Positions 23,100-31,963 of a stretch of DNA of 40,243 nucleotides are shown here, one piece after another (the first letter of the stretch is position 1; each line of letters opens with the position of its first letter). This DNA is from CADBRN01 sp050944685 (GTDB lineage: Bacteria; Bacillota; Clostridia; Lachnospirales; Lachnospiraceae), in contig JBMNRP010000024.1 in NCBI GenBank assembly GCA_050944685.1, positions 1 through 40,243 on the forward strand, written 5' to 3'. Position numbers and translations under genes: made by a program. Under the pieces are notes generated by a model. That model was given only the letters and a program-made list of their open reading frames with translations. It was not told the DNA's origin and ran no database searches.

Positions 23100-24236
23100 T
23101 TATTTTTTGCTGAAGAAACCGTGTTTCTTTTTCGGTTCTTCTCCGCCTCCCTGGTTCAGAGTGTCTCCGGTGAGAGAGTCAAACTCGCGCAGAGCGTCCT
23201 TGGCCTCTGCGGAAAGTTTCGTCGGGACCTGAACGACGAACGTCACATAGTGATCGCCCCGCATGTTTTTATTCCGCAGGGACGGAACCCCGTGTCCGCG
23301 CAGGCGGATTCTCGTGTCGGTCGGCATACCCGCCTTCACCGTGTACTCAACCGGGCCGTCCACCGTATCAATCCGGACAGTCCCGCCCAGGGCAGCCTGG
23401 GCAAACGAGACCGGGGCGCTCGAGTAGATGTCCACTCCGTCTCGCTGGAAAATCGGATGGGGCGCCACCCGGACCTCTACCAGAAGATCTCCTCTCGGTC
23501 CTCCGTTGATGCCGGGCTCTCCCTTATCACGGATGCGGATGCTCTGTCCGTTGTCAATGCCCGCGGGCACAGCCACCTGAATCTTCTTGCGAGAGGAAAC
23601 GAAGCCGGTTCCTCCGCAGTCCAGGCATTTTTCTTTGATAATCTGTCCGGTCCCTCCGCAGTCCGGACACGTCTCGATATTCTGCACCATGCCGAACAGC
23701 GACTGCGTCGTTCTCCGGATCTGTCCGGTTCCTCCGCATCGGGAGCACTTGACGGGGGACGTCCCCGGTTTCGCCCCGCTCCCTTTGCAGGTCGGGCACG
23801 GATCCTTCAGCGTCAGTTCCAGCTCCTTCGAACAGCCGAACACGGCTTCCTCAAAGGTCAGATGCACCATGGCACGGAGACTCGCTCCGCGCTGAGGCTG
23901 ATTGCCCGCACGGGTCCGCGTTCCGCCTCCGAAGAAGTCGCTGAATATATCGCCGAATATATCGCCGAAATCCACATTCGAATAATCAAAACCGCCGGAT
24001 CCGCCGTTCTCAAACGCCGCGTGTCCGAACTGGTCGTACTTTCTCCTCTTGTCCGGATCGGAGAGGACGCTGTAAGCTTCGGTCGCCTCCTTGAACTTCT
24101 CCTCGGCGTTTTTGTCCCCGGGATTCATATCCGGATGGTATTTCTTCGCGAGCTTCCGGTACGCCTTCTTGATCGTCTCGTCATCCGCGCTCCGGTCAAC
24201 GCCCAGAACCTCGTAATAATCTCTTTTCTCCGCCAA
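23100..24236 (-). CDS. dnaJ: Chaperone DnaJ (Hsp40)
   Basis: Stimulates DnaK ATPase and presents unfolded clients. The 378-residue product has a J domain with HPD (34-36), a Gly/Phe-rich segment (about 75-115), the four CxxCxGxG-type zinc repeats (CPTCKGSG, CSRCGGTG, CPDCGGTG, CLDCGGTG) and a C-terminal substrate domain. The start is TTG 24236, with GAGGTG 7 bases upstream. A 273-base gap to dnaK holds a strong hairpin and a probable separate promoter, so DnaJ need not depend only on the CIRCE promoter. Confidence 0.98.
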   Translation of the reverse strand: MAEKRDYYEVLGVDRSADDETIKKAYRKLAKKYHPDMNPGDKNAEEKFKEATEAYSVLSDPDKRRKYDQFGHAAFENGGSGGFDYSNVDFGDIFGDIFSDFFGGGTRTRAGNQPQRGASLRAMVHLTFEEAVFGCSKELELTLKDPCPTCKGSGAKPGTSPVKCSRCGGTGQIRRTTQSLFGMVQNIETCPDCGGTGQIIKEKCLDCGGTGFVSSRKKIQVAVPAGIDNGQSIRIRDKGEPGINGGPRGDLLVEVRVAPHPIFQRDGVDIYSSAPVSFAQAALGGTVRIDTVDGPVEYTVKAGMPTDTRIRLRGHGVPSLRNKNMRGDHYVTFVVQVPTKLSAEAKDALREFDSLTGDTLNQGGGEEPKKKHGFFSKK

Positions 24237-24362
24237 TCTTTTTCACCTCTGAAATCGGGTTTTCCCGGAATCCGTGCGGTTCCCGGATCTGATGTCACTC
24301 CTGCTCCCCTGTCTCGCCAGAAGGGAATCAGGCTGCCCCTGATTTACAGGGCACCGTTTAAT

Positions 24363-24390
24363 ATCCTAACATGAACGGAAATAATTGCAA
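24363..24390 (-). promoter_or_regulatory. Probable dnaJ promoter
   Basis: TTGCAA (24385-24390) and TAGGAT (24363-24368) are separated by 16 bases in an AT-rich stretch just after the dnaK-dnaJ hairpin. No CIRCE element is present here. Confidence 0.5.
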
Positions 24391-24416
24391 GTATTTTAGT
24401 CAGGGATTAACGATGG

Positions 24417-24459
24417 CAACGCATCTGACGGCAGGTTCTGCCCGCCGCCGGATGCGTTG
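24417..24459. other. Strong hairpin between dnaK and dnaJ
   Basis: Perfect 9-bp arms CAACGCATC/GATGCGTTG (24417-24425 and 24451-24459) enclose a second GC-rich stem. The T-rich tail (TGCTTTTTGATTTTT) is on the plus-strand side; on the minus strand, where both flanking genes are transcribed, no U-tract follows. It may be a transcript-end or mRNA-processing structure for dnaK, or a terminator for antisense transcription. Confidence 0.55.
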
Positions 24460-24509
24460 TGCTTTTTGATTTTTCTGTTTATTTTCTGTTCCGGAATCGA
24501 TCGAACGAA

Positions 24510-26405
24510 TCAGACTTCCTTGTAATCCGCGTCGACGACATCGTCATCGCTTCCGCCGGAGGTACTGCTGCCGGAACCGCCCATGCTGCCGGAGCCGCCG
24601 CCCATGTCAGGACCGCCCTGGCCGCCCTGATTGTTCTGCTGCATATTCTCATACATTTTGGTGAACAGCGTCTGCGCGGAAGTCATCAGCTTCTCCTGCG
24701 CGGCCTTGATATCGGTTACCTGCGCCTCCGTCAGACTGCCGTCAGCCGGAACGTCCTTCAGCAGATCTTTCAGGGCATTCAGGTCCGCCTCGACCTGCGT
24801 CTTGTCGCTCGCGGAAATCTTGTCGCCGGCATCCTGCAGAGCCTTCTCTACCTGGAAGACCGCCGCGTCGGCGTCATTCTTCGTGTCTACCGCCTCTTTG
24901 CGCTTCTTATCCTGCTCCTCGAACTGCTTCGCTTCCTGAACAGCCTTGTTGATCTCGTCCTCGCTCATATTCGATCCGGCCGTGATCGTGATGTGCTGTT
25001 CCTTGCCGGTGCCCAGATCCTTCGCGGATACGTTGACGATACCGTTGGCGTCGATGTCAAAAGTAACCTCGATCTGCGGCACGCCTCTTCTGGCCGGCGG
25101 AATTCCGTCCAGACGGAACTGTCCGAGGGATTTATTATCTTTCGCAAACTGACGCTCGCCCTGTACGACGTTGATATCCACCGCGGTCTGGTTATCCGCA
25201 GCGGTGGAGAAGATCTGGCTCTTCTTCGTCGGGATGGTCGTATTTCTCTCGATCAGATGTGTCGCAACACCTCCCATGGTCTCGATGGAAAGGGTCAGCG
25301 GAGTAACGTCCAGAAGAAGGATATCTCCGGCCGCTTTGTCTCCGGCGAGTTTTCCGCCCTGGATGGAAGCTCCGATCGCAACGCACTCATCCGGGTTCAG
25401 GTTTTTGCTCGGCTCTTTGCCGGTCAGCTGTTTTACCTTTTCCTGAACGGCGGGGATACGGGTGGAACCGCCGACCAGAAGGACCTTGCCCAGGTCATTC
25501 TGAGTCAGACCGGCGTCTGAGAGAGCCTTGCGGACCGGCTCAGCCGTCATCTCGACGAGGTCAGCGGTGAGCTCATCAAATTTTGCCTTCGTCAGGTTCA
25601 TATCCAGATGCTTCGGTCCGTCCTGCGTCGCCGTGATGAACGGAAGGTTGATATTGGTCGTGGAAGCGCTGGAGAGCTCTTTCTTCGCCTTCTCAGCGGC
25701 CTCCTTGATTCTCTGCATCGCCATCTTGTCGCCGGAGAGATCGACTCCCTCCTGGTTCTTGAACTCGCTGATGATATACTCTACGATTCTCTGATCGAAG
25801 TCATCGCCGCCCAGATGGTTGTTTCCGGATGTCGCCAGAACCTCGATGACACCGTCACCGATCTCGATGATAGAAACATCGAACGTGCCACCGCCCAGAT
25901 CGTAGACCATAACCTTCTGCTCTTTTTCATTGTCCAGACCATAGGCAAGCGCTGCCGCCGTCGGCTCATTGATGATACGCTTGACATCCAGTCCGGCGAT
26001 CTTTCCGGCGTCCTTCGTCGCCTGACGCTGTGAGTCATTAAAGTAGGCCGGGCACGTAATAACCGCCTCGGTCACTTTCTCGCCCAGGTAGTTCTCCGCG
26101 TCGCCCTTCAGCTTCTGAAGAATCATGGCGGAAATTTCCTGCGGAGAATACTTCTTGTCTCCGATTGTCACCCGGTAATCGGATCCCATGTGACGTTTGA
26201 TCGAAGAGATCGTGTTCTCGGCATTCGTCACGGCCTGGCGCTTCGCCGGCTCACCGACCAGACGGTCTCCGTTTTTCGTAAAAGCGACAACCGACGGTGT
26301 CGTTCTGCTTCCTTCCGCGTTTGCAATAACGGTGGGTTTTCCACCTTCCATAACGGCTACGCAACTGTTTGTTGTTCCAAGGTCAATACCAATTATTTTG
26401 CTCAT
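24510..26405 (-). CDS. dnaK: Chaperone DnaK (Hsp70)
   Basis: ATP-dependent folding chaperone. The 631-residue product begins IIGIDLGTTNSCVAVMEGG and has VYDLGGGTFDVSI, VLLVGGSTRIPAVQ, the substrate-binding domain from about residue 385 and a Gly/Ser/Met-rich tail ending VVDADYKEV. Gram-positive DnaK proteins lack a segment in the nucleotide domain found in proteobacterial ones; the length (631) is in the expected range. AGGAGG lies 8 bases before the ATG. It is third in hrcA-grpE-dnaK-dnaJ and is expected to be under HrcA/CIRCE control. Confidence 0.99.
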   Translation of the reverse strand: MSKIIGIDLGTTNSCVAVMEGGKPTVIANAEGSRTTPSVVAFTKNGDRLVGEPAKRQAVTNAENTISSIKRHMGSDYRVTIGDKKYSPQEISAMILQKLKGDAENYLGEKVTEAVITCPAYFNDSQRQATKDAGKIAGLDVKRIINEPTAAALAYGLDNEKEQKVMVYDLGGGTFDVSIIEIGDGVIEVLATSGNNHLGGDDFDQRIVEYIISEFKNQEGVDLSGDKMAMQRIKEAAEKAKKELSSASTTNINLPFITATQDGPKHLDMNLTKAKFDELTADLVEMTAEPVRKALSDAGLTQNDLGKVLLVGGSTRIPAVQEKVKQLTGKEPSKNLNPDECVAIGASIQGGKLAGDKAAGDILLLDVTPLTLSIETMGGVATHLIERNTTIPTKKSQIFSTAADNQTAVDINVVQGERQFAKDNKSLGQFRLDGIPPARRGVPQIEVTFDIDANGIVNVSAKDLGTGKEQHITITAGSNMSEDEINKAVQEAKQFEEQDKKRKEAVDTKNDADAAVFQVEKALQDAGDKISASDKTQVEADLNALKDLLKDVPADGSLTEAQVTDIKAAQEKLMTSAQTLFTKMYENMQQNNQGGQGGPDMGGGSGSMGGSGSSTSGGSDDDVVDADYKEV

Positions 26406-26534
26406 GATGATAACCTCCTGTTAAATCCCATGTCAATTTCACTGTATCATATCGTAAGTTGAATGCTGTTGTCTGTGTTATTCTTATGCTGTCCGTGTTT
26501 ACGGGTTCCAGCCCTGCCGGATGAGCGCCGCGGA

Positions 26535-27302
26535 TTAATTCGCCACCTTTACCATACTGTGACGGACCACGGCATCCTTATAGCGGTAACCCTTCCGGAA
26601 TTCCTCCACGACCGTGTTCTCGCCGACGCTCTCATCGTCTGTGTGCATCACGGCATTGTGAAGATCCGGATTAAATTCCTGACCAACCGCCTCGATCGGC
26701 TCAACGCCCAGATCGGTCAGCGTCTTCGTCAGCTGCTTGTATATCTTGTTCATGCCGTCCACAAACGGATCGGCCTCATCACTGTTCTCCAGACCACGCT
26801 CGAAATTATCCACGACCGGAAGAATTTTCTCGATCACACTCTTCGCACCCATGTCAAACATCTGTGCTTTTTCTTTATCTGTGCGCTTCCGGTAATTATC
26901 AAATTCCGCCATCTGCCGCTGCAGGTAATCCGTGAGCTCGGCGATTTTCTCGTCTTTCGGATCTTTCTTTTCTTTCTTTTTAAAGAAAGACTTTTTCTCT
27001 TTGTCTTCGGCCTCTCCGGAGGCTTCTTCCGGGTTCTCTCCGCTTTCGCCCGGGCCATTCTCTGAAGCTTTCGGCTCCGAAGAGGAATCCTCTCCGGCTT
27101 CTGCCTTTTCGGATGCGGACTCCGCGGCTGCTTCCTCTGTTCCGGAGTCTGAGGCGGTTCCGGACTCTTCCGGAGTTTCCGGATCTTTCGCCGGTCCGTC
27201 CGAAGCGGTTCCGGTCTTTTCATCTCCGGTCCCGTTGTTCTTATCTATTTCCAGATCTTCGGCTTTCGTGGCAGCTTGTGTTATTTTTTTCTTCTCAGCC
27301 AA
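26535..27302 (-). CDS. grpE: Nucleotide exchange factor GrpE
   Basis: Releases ADP from DnaK. The conserved part (about 135-255) holds the long coiled helix (LTDYLQRQMAEFDNYRKRTD) and the beta domain ending EEFRKGYRYKDAVVRHSMVK. It is preceded by an unusually long acidic Ser/Glu/Pro/Ala-rich segment of about 110 residues with a Lys-rich end (KEKKSFFKKKEKKDPKDEK); typical GrpE proteins are 180-210 residues. The start is TTG 27302 behind AAGGTGGG. It follows hrcA by 76 bases. The acidic region is probably disordered. Confidence 0.97.
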   Translation of the reverse strand: MAEKKKITQAATKAEDLEIDKNNGTGDEKTGTASDGPAKDPETPEESGTASDSGTEEAAAESASEKAEAGEDSSSEPKASENGPGESGENPEEASGEAEDKEKKSFFKKKEKKDPKDEKIAELTDYLQRQMAEFDNYRKRTDKEKAQMFDMGAKSVIEKILPVVDNFERGLENSDEADPFVDGMNKIYKQLTKTLTDLGVEPIEAVGQEFNPDLHNAVMHTDDESVGENTVVEEFRKGYRYKDAVVRHSMVKVAN

Positions 27303-27378
27303 ATCTGTCCCACCTTTCTATTTTCTGTACAATGTGTTCCACACAGCGGTTTCCCGGTGTCCCAAAGAAACAGGGGCG

Positions 27379-28566
27379 CTATCTGGAATCTCCCGGAGCT
27401 CCCTCTCCCGGTCCGCTGCCCCCGGCCGTCTTCTGACCGGAGAACGGCTCTTTTCCGGCGGAATCGGTTCCTGAAGGAGAAGCCTCCGCCTCTTTCCCGG
27501 AGCTCTCATCGCCGGAAGAAGATTTATTATTGAAAATCGAATCCAGCTGAACCTTCATGATTTTCAGGCTCTCAACGACATTCTTGTAATCCATCCGGCG
27601 CGGACCGACTATTCCGATCCGTCCGGTCATGCCGTCGCCGAGATCGTAATTGGCGGTGACAATGGAAACCTCACCGCTGCCCTGAAGCGGAGACTCCTGA
27701 CCGATATAAACCTGAATGTCTCCGGTCTGCGTCTCATCCTCCGCCGTATCACGGAGTATGTCCGCCAGCTCTTCTTTGTCCTCGAAGGCAGAAATCAGTT
27801 CGCTCGCGCTCTCGGAATTCGCCAGCTCGGGATACCGGAAAATGTTTTTCGCCCCGCTCGTGTAGACGGTCTGATCCGCGCGGTCCGGCTTGATCGCCTC
27901 CGCGACCATATCGACCACCTTGCTGATCACCGCGCTGTGGATGCCGGCTTCTTCTTTCATTTTCTGGATCATCTCCAGATTGATCTCTCCGATGGATAAT
28001 CCGCACAGTTCCGTGTTCAGCAGAAGATTCAGCTTCAAAAGCTGCTCGTCAGTGATCACATCATCCAGATCGATCAGGCGGTTTTTCACCATATTTCCCT
28101 GGGCGACGATAACCGCCAGAAGCTGGTCCTCATGCACCTTGGAAAGCTGGATAAACTTCAGCCTGGTGGAATGCACCGAAGGCATGATCATCGTCGCGTA
28201 ATTGGTATCATTCGCGAGGACTTTGACTACCTGCTTCAGGATACTCTCCAGGCGGTCCGTCTTCTGGATCATCAGATCCTTCACCTCGGTGATCTCCTGA
28301 TCCTTCTGTGCGATCAGTTCGTTGACATAGTAGCGGTATCCTTTATCCGACGGGATACGTCCCGCTGAGGTGTGCGGCTGGAGGATGTAACCCATCTCTT
28401 CCAGGTCCGACATCTCATTCCGGATCGTCGCTGAACTCAGGTTCAGATCCGTATACTTTGAAATGGTCCGCGATCCGACCGGCTCGCCCGTATCCAGGTA
28501 AGTCTGTATGATTGCCTTCAGAATTACTTTTTTTCTTTCATCCAGTTCTCTGTCGTCCGGTTCCAA
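27379..28566 (-). CDS. hrcA: Heat-inducible transcription repressor HrcA
   Basis: Binds CIRCE and represses class I heat-shock genes. The 395-residue product has the N-terminal winged helix (ERKKVILKAIIQTYLDTGEP, NLSSATIRNEMSDLEEMGYI), then the GAF-like and dimer domains with IVGPRRMDYKNVVESLKIM near residue 340. A Ser/Gly/Glu-rich tail of about 48 residues follows; usual HrcA proteins are about 340-350. A frame open to GTG 28593 would begin inside the CIRCE; TTG 28566 has GGGAG 6 bases upstream and is the right start. Confidence 0.97.
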   Translation of the reverse strand: MEPDDRELDERKKVILKAIIQTYLDTGEPVGSRTISKYTDLNLSSATIRNEMSDLEEMGYILQPHTSAGRIPSDKGYRYYVNELIAQKDQEITEVKDLMIQKTDRLESILKQVVKVLANDTNYATMIMPSVHSTRLKFIQLSKVHEDQLLAVIVAQGNMVKNRLIDLDDVITDEQLLKLNLLLNTELCGLSIGEINLEMIQKMKEEAGIHSAVISKVVDMVAEAIKPDRADQTVYTSGAKNIFRYPELANSESASELISAFEDKEELADILRDTAEDETQTGDIQVYIGQESPLQGSGEVSIVTANYDLGDGMTGRIGIVGPRRMDYKNVVESLKIMKVQLDSIFNNKSSSGDESSGKEAEASPSGTDSAGKEPFSGQKTAGGSGPGEGAPGDSR

Positions 28567-28586
28567 ACCTTTCTCCCTTCTTCTTG

Positions 28587-28613
28587 TTAGCACTCGTTAA
28601 AGTGGAGTGCTAA
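28587..28613. promoter_or_regulatory. CIRCE operator
   Basis: TTAGCACTC-N9-GAGTGCTAA matches the CIRCE consensus perfectly. It lies between the hrcA -10 element and the start codon, 15 bases downstream of the -10, where bound HrcA would block transcription. It is the only CIRCE I find in the window. Confidence 0.98.
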
Positions 28614-28628
28614 TATCTTACGTTTCCT

Positions 28629-28657
28629 AATGTAGCACCGGGCGGAAGGAATGTCAA
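28629..28657 (-). promoter_or_regulatory. Sigma-A promoter of hrcA-grpE-dnaK
   Basis: TTGACA (28652-28657, full consensus) and TACATT (28629-28634) are separated by 17 bases, immediately upstream of CIRCE. Confidence 0.9.
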
Positions 28658-28744
28658 CACTTTTTCCGAAAAAATGTGGAATATGGTGGTCCGCCGGCGG
28701 GATTACTAAATAATAGTAAGGAAAAAAGGGTATGAAAAGGGCAG

Positions 28745-28783
28745 AAAAATCCCGGGATCCTGCCGTAACAGGGATCCCGGGAT
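28745..28783 (-). terminator. Intrinsic terminator of recN
   Basis: Arms ATCCCGGGATC(C)CTG (28769-28783) and the matching 28749-28762, with one bulged base and a 6-base loop, are followed on the minus strand by a T-tract (28745-28749). It ends the long asp23-to-recN gene series and isolates hrcA. Confidence 0.92.
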
Positions 28784-28820
28784 CAATGCCCGACTGTCTG
28801 TGAAACAAGAGGGCAGGAAA

Positions 28821-30503
28821 TCAGTCCTTTTCCGCCTTTTTCCGTCTGGCCATGTTTTTCATCTCGCGCGCATTGTCCCGGACGGTTCCGGTAATTTCCG
28901 CTCCGCCGAGGATGCGCGCAAGCTCCTCGACCGACTCGTCTTCGCCCAGCTCGCGGATGCGGCTGATGGTCGCTCCGTCTTCGACGCTCTTGCGGATCTC
29001 AAAATGGTGATCGGCCATGGAAGCGATCTGGGCCAGGTGGGTAATCGCGATGACCTGATGCGACCCGGCTACTTTCGCCATCTTCTCGGAAACCTTCTGT
29101 GCCGTCCGGCCGCTGATGCCCGCGTCGATCTCATCGAAGATCAGCGTCTCGGTCTCATCCCGATCCGCCATGATCGTCCGGATCGCCAGCATGATCCGGG
29201 ACAGCTCGCCGCCCGATGCCACCTTCGAGAGAGGTCTGACCTCTTCCCCCGGGTTTGTCGACAGCAGAAACGAAATCCTGTCGCATCCGGAGGCGGTACA
29301 CTTCTCGTTCTTCTCAAAGCTCACCTCAAACCGCGCGTCCAGGAAATTCAGATCCAGAAGCGCGCTTCGGATCTCCCTCGAAAATTGCCCCGCATATTTT
29401 TTCCGGCACGCGGTCAGTTCTTCTGCCGCTTTTTTCATCTTCGATTCCGCCTGACCGCGCTCCTTTTCCAGTTCCTCTTTCCTGGCGGTGAAGTTCTGAA
29501 GCGTATCCAGGCGCGCTTCCTGGCCGGCCAGATACTCCCGGATCTCCGCGGCATTTTTCCCGTACTTGGCCTCCATCCGGCGGATCAGGTCCAGCCGCTC
29601 CTCTGTCTCACGGAACTCTTCGTCCGAGAAGGAAAAGGAATCGAGATAATCCGAGACGCTCCGGTTGAAATCCTCCAGAACTCCCTCGGCGTCCGTCAGC
29701 GTCGCCGCCATCCCCGAAAGCTCTTCGTCAAATTCCTGCACCTCCGACAGATCGCGGAGGGCGCGGCTCACCAGATCCCCTGCTCCCTCTTCGGACCCGG
29801 TCATCTGGTAGACACTTCCGAGTGTCTCCGCGATTTTTCTGCTGTTTGCCATCTTCCGGTAGCGTTTTTCCAGCTCTTCTTCCTCTCCGTCCTGCACGTC
29901 CGCTTCCCGGATCTCATGGATCTCATAGGCAAGCAGATCCATTTCCCGGTCCCGGGCTCTCTCGTCAATCTGATAGCCCTCCAGTTCTTTTTCAATTTCC
30001 CGGTAAGCGCTCCAGGAGGACCGCATCGCCTTCAACAGAGGAGCGATCTCCTCTTCTCCGTACACATCGAGAATATGCATCTGGCCTTCCGGATCGAGCA
30101 GCGTCTGATTCTCGTGCTGCCCGTGAATGTCCAGAAGAAGCGAAGCGGCTTTCCGGATAGAGGACACGGTGCAGGTTTCACCGTTTACGCGGCTGATGCT
30201 GCGCCCGTCATGTATTTTCCTGGTAATAATGATCTGTCCGTCTTCCGGTTCGATCTCCAGCTCCTTTAGTCTGCGGAGGACGGCGGGATGCTCCACCTCA
30301 AAAACGAGTTCCACCAGGGCGGTGTTCTGCCCGGTTCTCAGCATCTCTCTGGAAAATTTCTGTCCCAGCGCGAGATTGACCGCGCCGAGCAGAACAGATT
30401 TTCCGGCTCCGGTCTCTCCGGTCAGTATATTCAGGCCCCGCCCGAACGTGACGTCCGCCTCATCGATCAGGGCCAGGTTTTTCACATGTAATTCCGTTAA
30501 CAT
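28821..30503 (-). CDS. recN: DNA repair protein RecN
   Basis: An SMC-like ATPase that gathers broken DNA ends in double-strand break repair. The 560-residue product has the Walker A motif GETGAGKSVLLGAV (about 29-42), a long coiled coil (about 155-370), the ABC signature region LSKVASGGELSRIMLAI, and Walker B TLIFDEIDAGISG. Length is typical (about 550-575). A GGAGG lies 14 bases before the ATG, longer than usual. It follows argR directly, as ahrC-recN in Bacillus. Confidence 0.98.
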   Translation of the reverse strand: MLTELHVKNLALIDEADVTFGRGLNILTGETGAGKSVLLGAVNLALGQKFSREMLRTGQNTALVELVFEVEHPAVLRRLKELEIEPEDGQIIITRKIHDGRSISRVNGETCTVSSIRKAASLLLDIHGQHENQTLLDPEGQMHILDVYGEEEIAPLLKAMRSSWSAYREIEKELEGYQIDERARDREMDLLAYEIHEIREADVQDGEEEELEKRYRKMANSRKIAETLGSVYQMTGSEEGAGDLVSRALRDLSEVQEFDEELSGMAATLTDAEGVLEDFNRSVSDYLDSFSFSDEEFRETEERLDLIRRMEAKYGKNAAEIREYLAGQEARLDTLQNFTARKEELEKERGQAESKMKKAAEELTACRKKYAGQFSREIRSALLDLNFLDARFEVSFEKNEKCTASGCDRISFLLSTNPGEEVRPLSKVASGGELSRIMLAIRTIMADRDETETLIFDEIDAGISGRTAQKVSEKMAKVAGSHQVIAITHLAQIASMADHHFEIRKSVEDGATISRIRELGEDESVEELARILGGAEITGTVRDNAREMKNMARRKKAEKD

Positions 30504-30583
30504 CTGTGGTATGAATCCCTCCGGCGCAAATGCCTTTTTTTCTTTTCGTCATGATCCGAACCTCTCCCGGCAGGCTTCGCGAG

Positions 30584-31039
30584 TCAGATCCTGTCCAGCA
30601 TCTTTTTCAGATTCTCCGTGACGCGAACCGCGTCCTCATGGCTGCGAGCGGCGCACATGATCGTATTGTCCCCTGCGATGCATCCGACGATCTCATCCAG
30701 GTGAAGCTCATCCAGAACGGAGGCGGCGGCCATCGCCATACCCGGCGCCGTTTTGATCACCACCAGACTGTCCGCGGTTTCCATAGAAGAAAACGAGTCC
30801 TTCAGAACCCGGATAAATTTCCCTTCCTCATCCTGCGGAAGTTTCTCCATCAGGGCGTACCGGAAACCGCCCCGCTCCCCGGGCACCTTCGTCAGCTTCA
30901 GCTCGCGGATGTCCCGCGAGACGGTCGCCTGAGTCACACGGAAACCGGTCTCGTTCAGCTTTCCGGCCAGCTCTTCCTGCGTTTCAATATCATATTCCCG
31001 GATCAGTTTCAGGATCTGTGCGTGTCTGTCAGATTTCAC
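30584..31039 (-). CDS. argR: Arginine repressor ArgR/AhrC
   Basis: An arginine-sensing hexameric regulator of arginine biosynthesis and catabolism. The 151-residue product has a winged-helix DNA-binding domain (1-70, with VTQATVSRDIRELKLTKV) and the C-terminal oligomer/ligand domain. The arginine-binding loop, commonly GDDT, reads AGDNT here (Asp124, Asn125). GTG 31039 is chosen because GGGGGAG lies upstream and the length fits; a frame to 31072 adds 11 unlikely residues. It sits between nadK and recN, the standard Firmicute order. Confidence 0.96.
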   Translation of the reverse strand: MKSDRHAQILKLIREYDIETQEELAGKLNETGFRVTQATVSRDIRELKLTKVPGERGGFRYALMEKLPQDEEGKFIRVLKDSFSSMETADSLVVIKTAPGMAMAAASVLDELHLDEIVGCIAGDNTIMCAARSHEDAVRVTENLKKMLDRI

Positions 31040-31088
31040 TTTTTCTCTCCCCCGATGAAAGATTTCATCCATTTCAAATCAAACCTGT

Positions 31089-31952
31089 TCAGAAATTATT
31101 GATCTTCCGGCTCAGGCGTTCCAGAAAACTGTCGTTGTTCAGCCGGATCAGCAGTGCGTCCCGTTCCCCACGGTATATGTCGATCCGGTCTCCTGTCGTC
31201 ATCGAAACACCCTTGCCTCCGTCAAAGTAAGCGGCGGCATTTTCCATCTCATTGTCCCGGCCCGTTCCGATCAGAACGCTGATGCGGTCGTCATCTCTCA
31301 GAACGATGCTCCGCGTATTCAGCTCATGAGCGGCAAGCGGGGTCATGACAAACAGATTGGACGACGGGGCAATGATGGGGCCGCCGACCGAAAGGGTGTA
31401 GCCCGTAGAGCCGGTCGGTGTGGAGATGATGATACCGTCCGCCTTGTAGCTGTTCAGATACAGATTGTTGACAAAATTTTTCACGTCTATGGTTCCATAG
31501 GGAACCGCCGTCCGGATCACAACGTCGTTGAGCGCGATTTCAGAGTCAATCGGCTTTCCCTCGTGGTAAATCGTTCCGCCGAGCGTCATGCGCCGCTCGA
31601 CCTGAAATTCGTCGCGGACGAGATGATCCAGCGCGGGATAGACCGACTGCCGGTCGACCTCCGCGAGATACCCGAGAGTCCCCAGATTGATCCCGAGAAG
31701 AGGAATCTGCCGCACGATCGTATCGGTCGCCGCGTGGATCAGGGTTCCGTCGCCTCCCAGAACGATGAAACAGTCCGTATCGTCCGGAATCTGATCCGGA
31801 TCCAGGCAGAAATATCCTCCGCCCTCATTCTTCCGGCTTACCTCACCGTACTCGCAGCTGCAGCTCCGGCTCGCGAGATAATTCATGACCGAGCGGGTCA
31901 CAGACAGATCCGGGTCCTTTGTCGTATTCGTAATCACAAAAAAATTTTTCAT
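31089..31952 (-). CDS. nadK: NAD kinase
   Basis: Phosphorylates NAD to NADP. The 287-residue product has the diacylglycerol-kinase-like GGDGTL motif (66-71), INLGTLGYLAEVD, and the NAD-binding PTGSTGYTLSVGGPI (about 180-195). GGAGG precedes the ATG by 6 bases. It lies 11 bases after tlyA and 49 before argR, inside the housekeeping series. Confidence 0.97.
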   Translation of the reverse strand: MKNFFVITNTTKDPDLSVTRSVMNYLASRSCSCEYGEVSRKNEGGGYFCLDPDQIPDDTDCFIVLGGDGTLIHAATDTIVRQIPLLGINLGTLGYLAEVDRQSVYPALDHLVRDEFQVERRMTLGGTIYHEGKPIDSEIALNDVVIRTAVPYGTIDVKNFVNNLYLNSYKADGIIISTPTGSTGYTLSVGGPIIAPSSNLFVMTPLAAHELNTRSIVLRDDDRISVLIGTGRDNEMENAAAYFDGGKGVSMTTGDRIDIYRGERDALLIRLNNDSFLERLSRKINNF

Positions 31953-31963
31953 GCCTGCCTCCT

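Noticed and set aside
26406..26534. Internal dnaK promoter in the grpE-dnaK gap
   Set aside because: A TATGAT is present but no acceptable -35 lies 16-19 bases upstream, and a TTGACA nearer the start has no room for a -10.
28800..30269. 489-codon open frame on the plus strand opposite recN
   Set aside because: It is a shadow of recN, with low-complexity Arg/His/Leu composition, no family motifs and no ribosome site. The same holds for the long plus-strand frames opposite dnaJ, rnjA, mtaB, dxs and trmR/U32.
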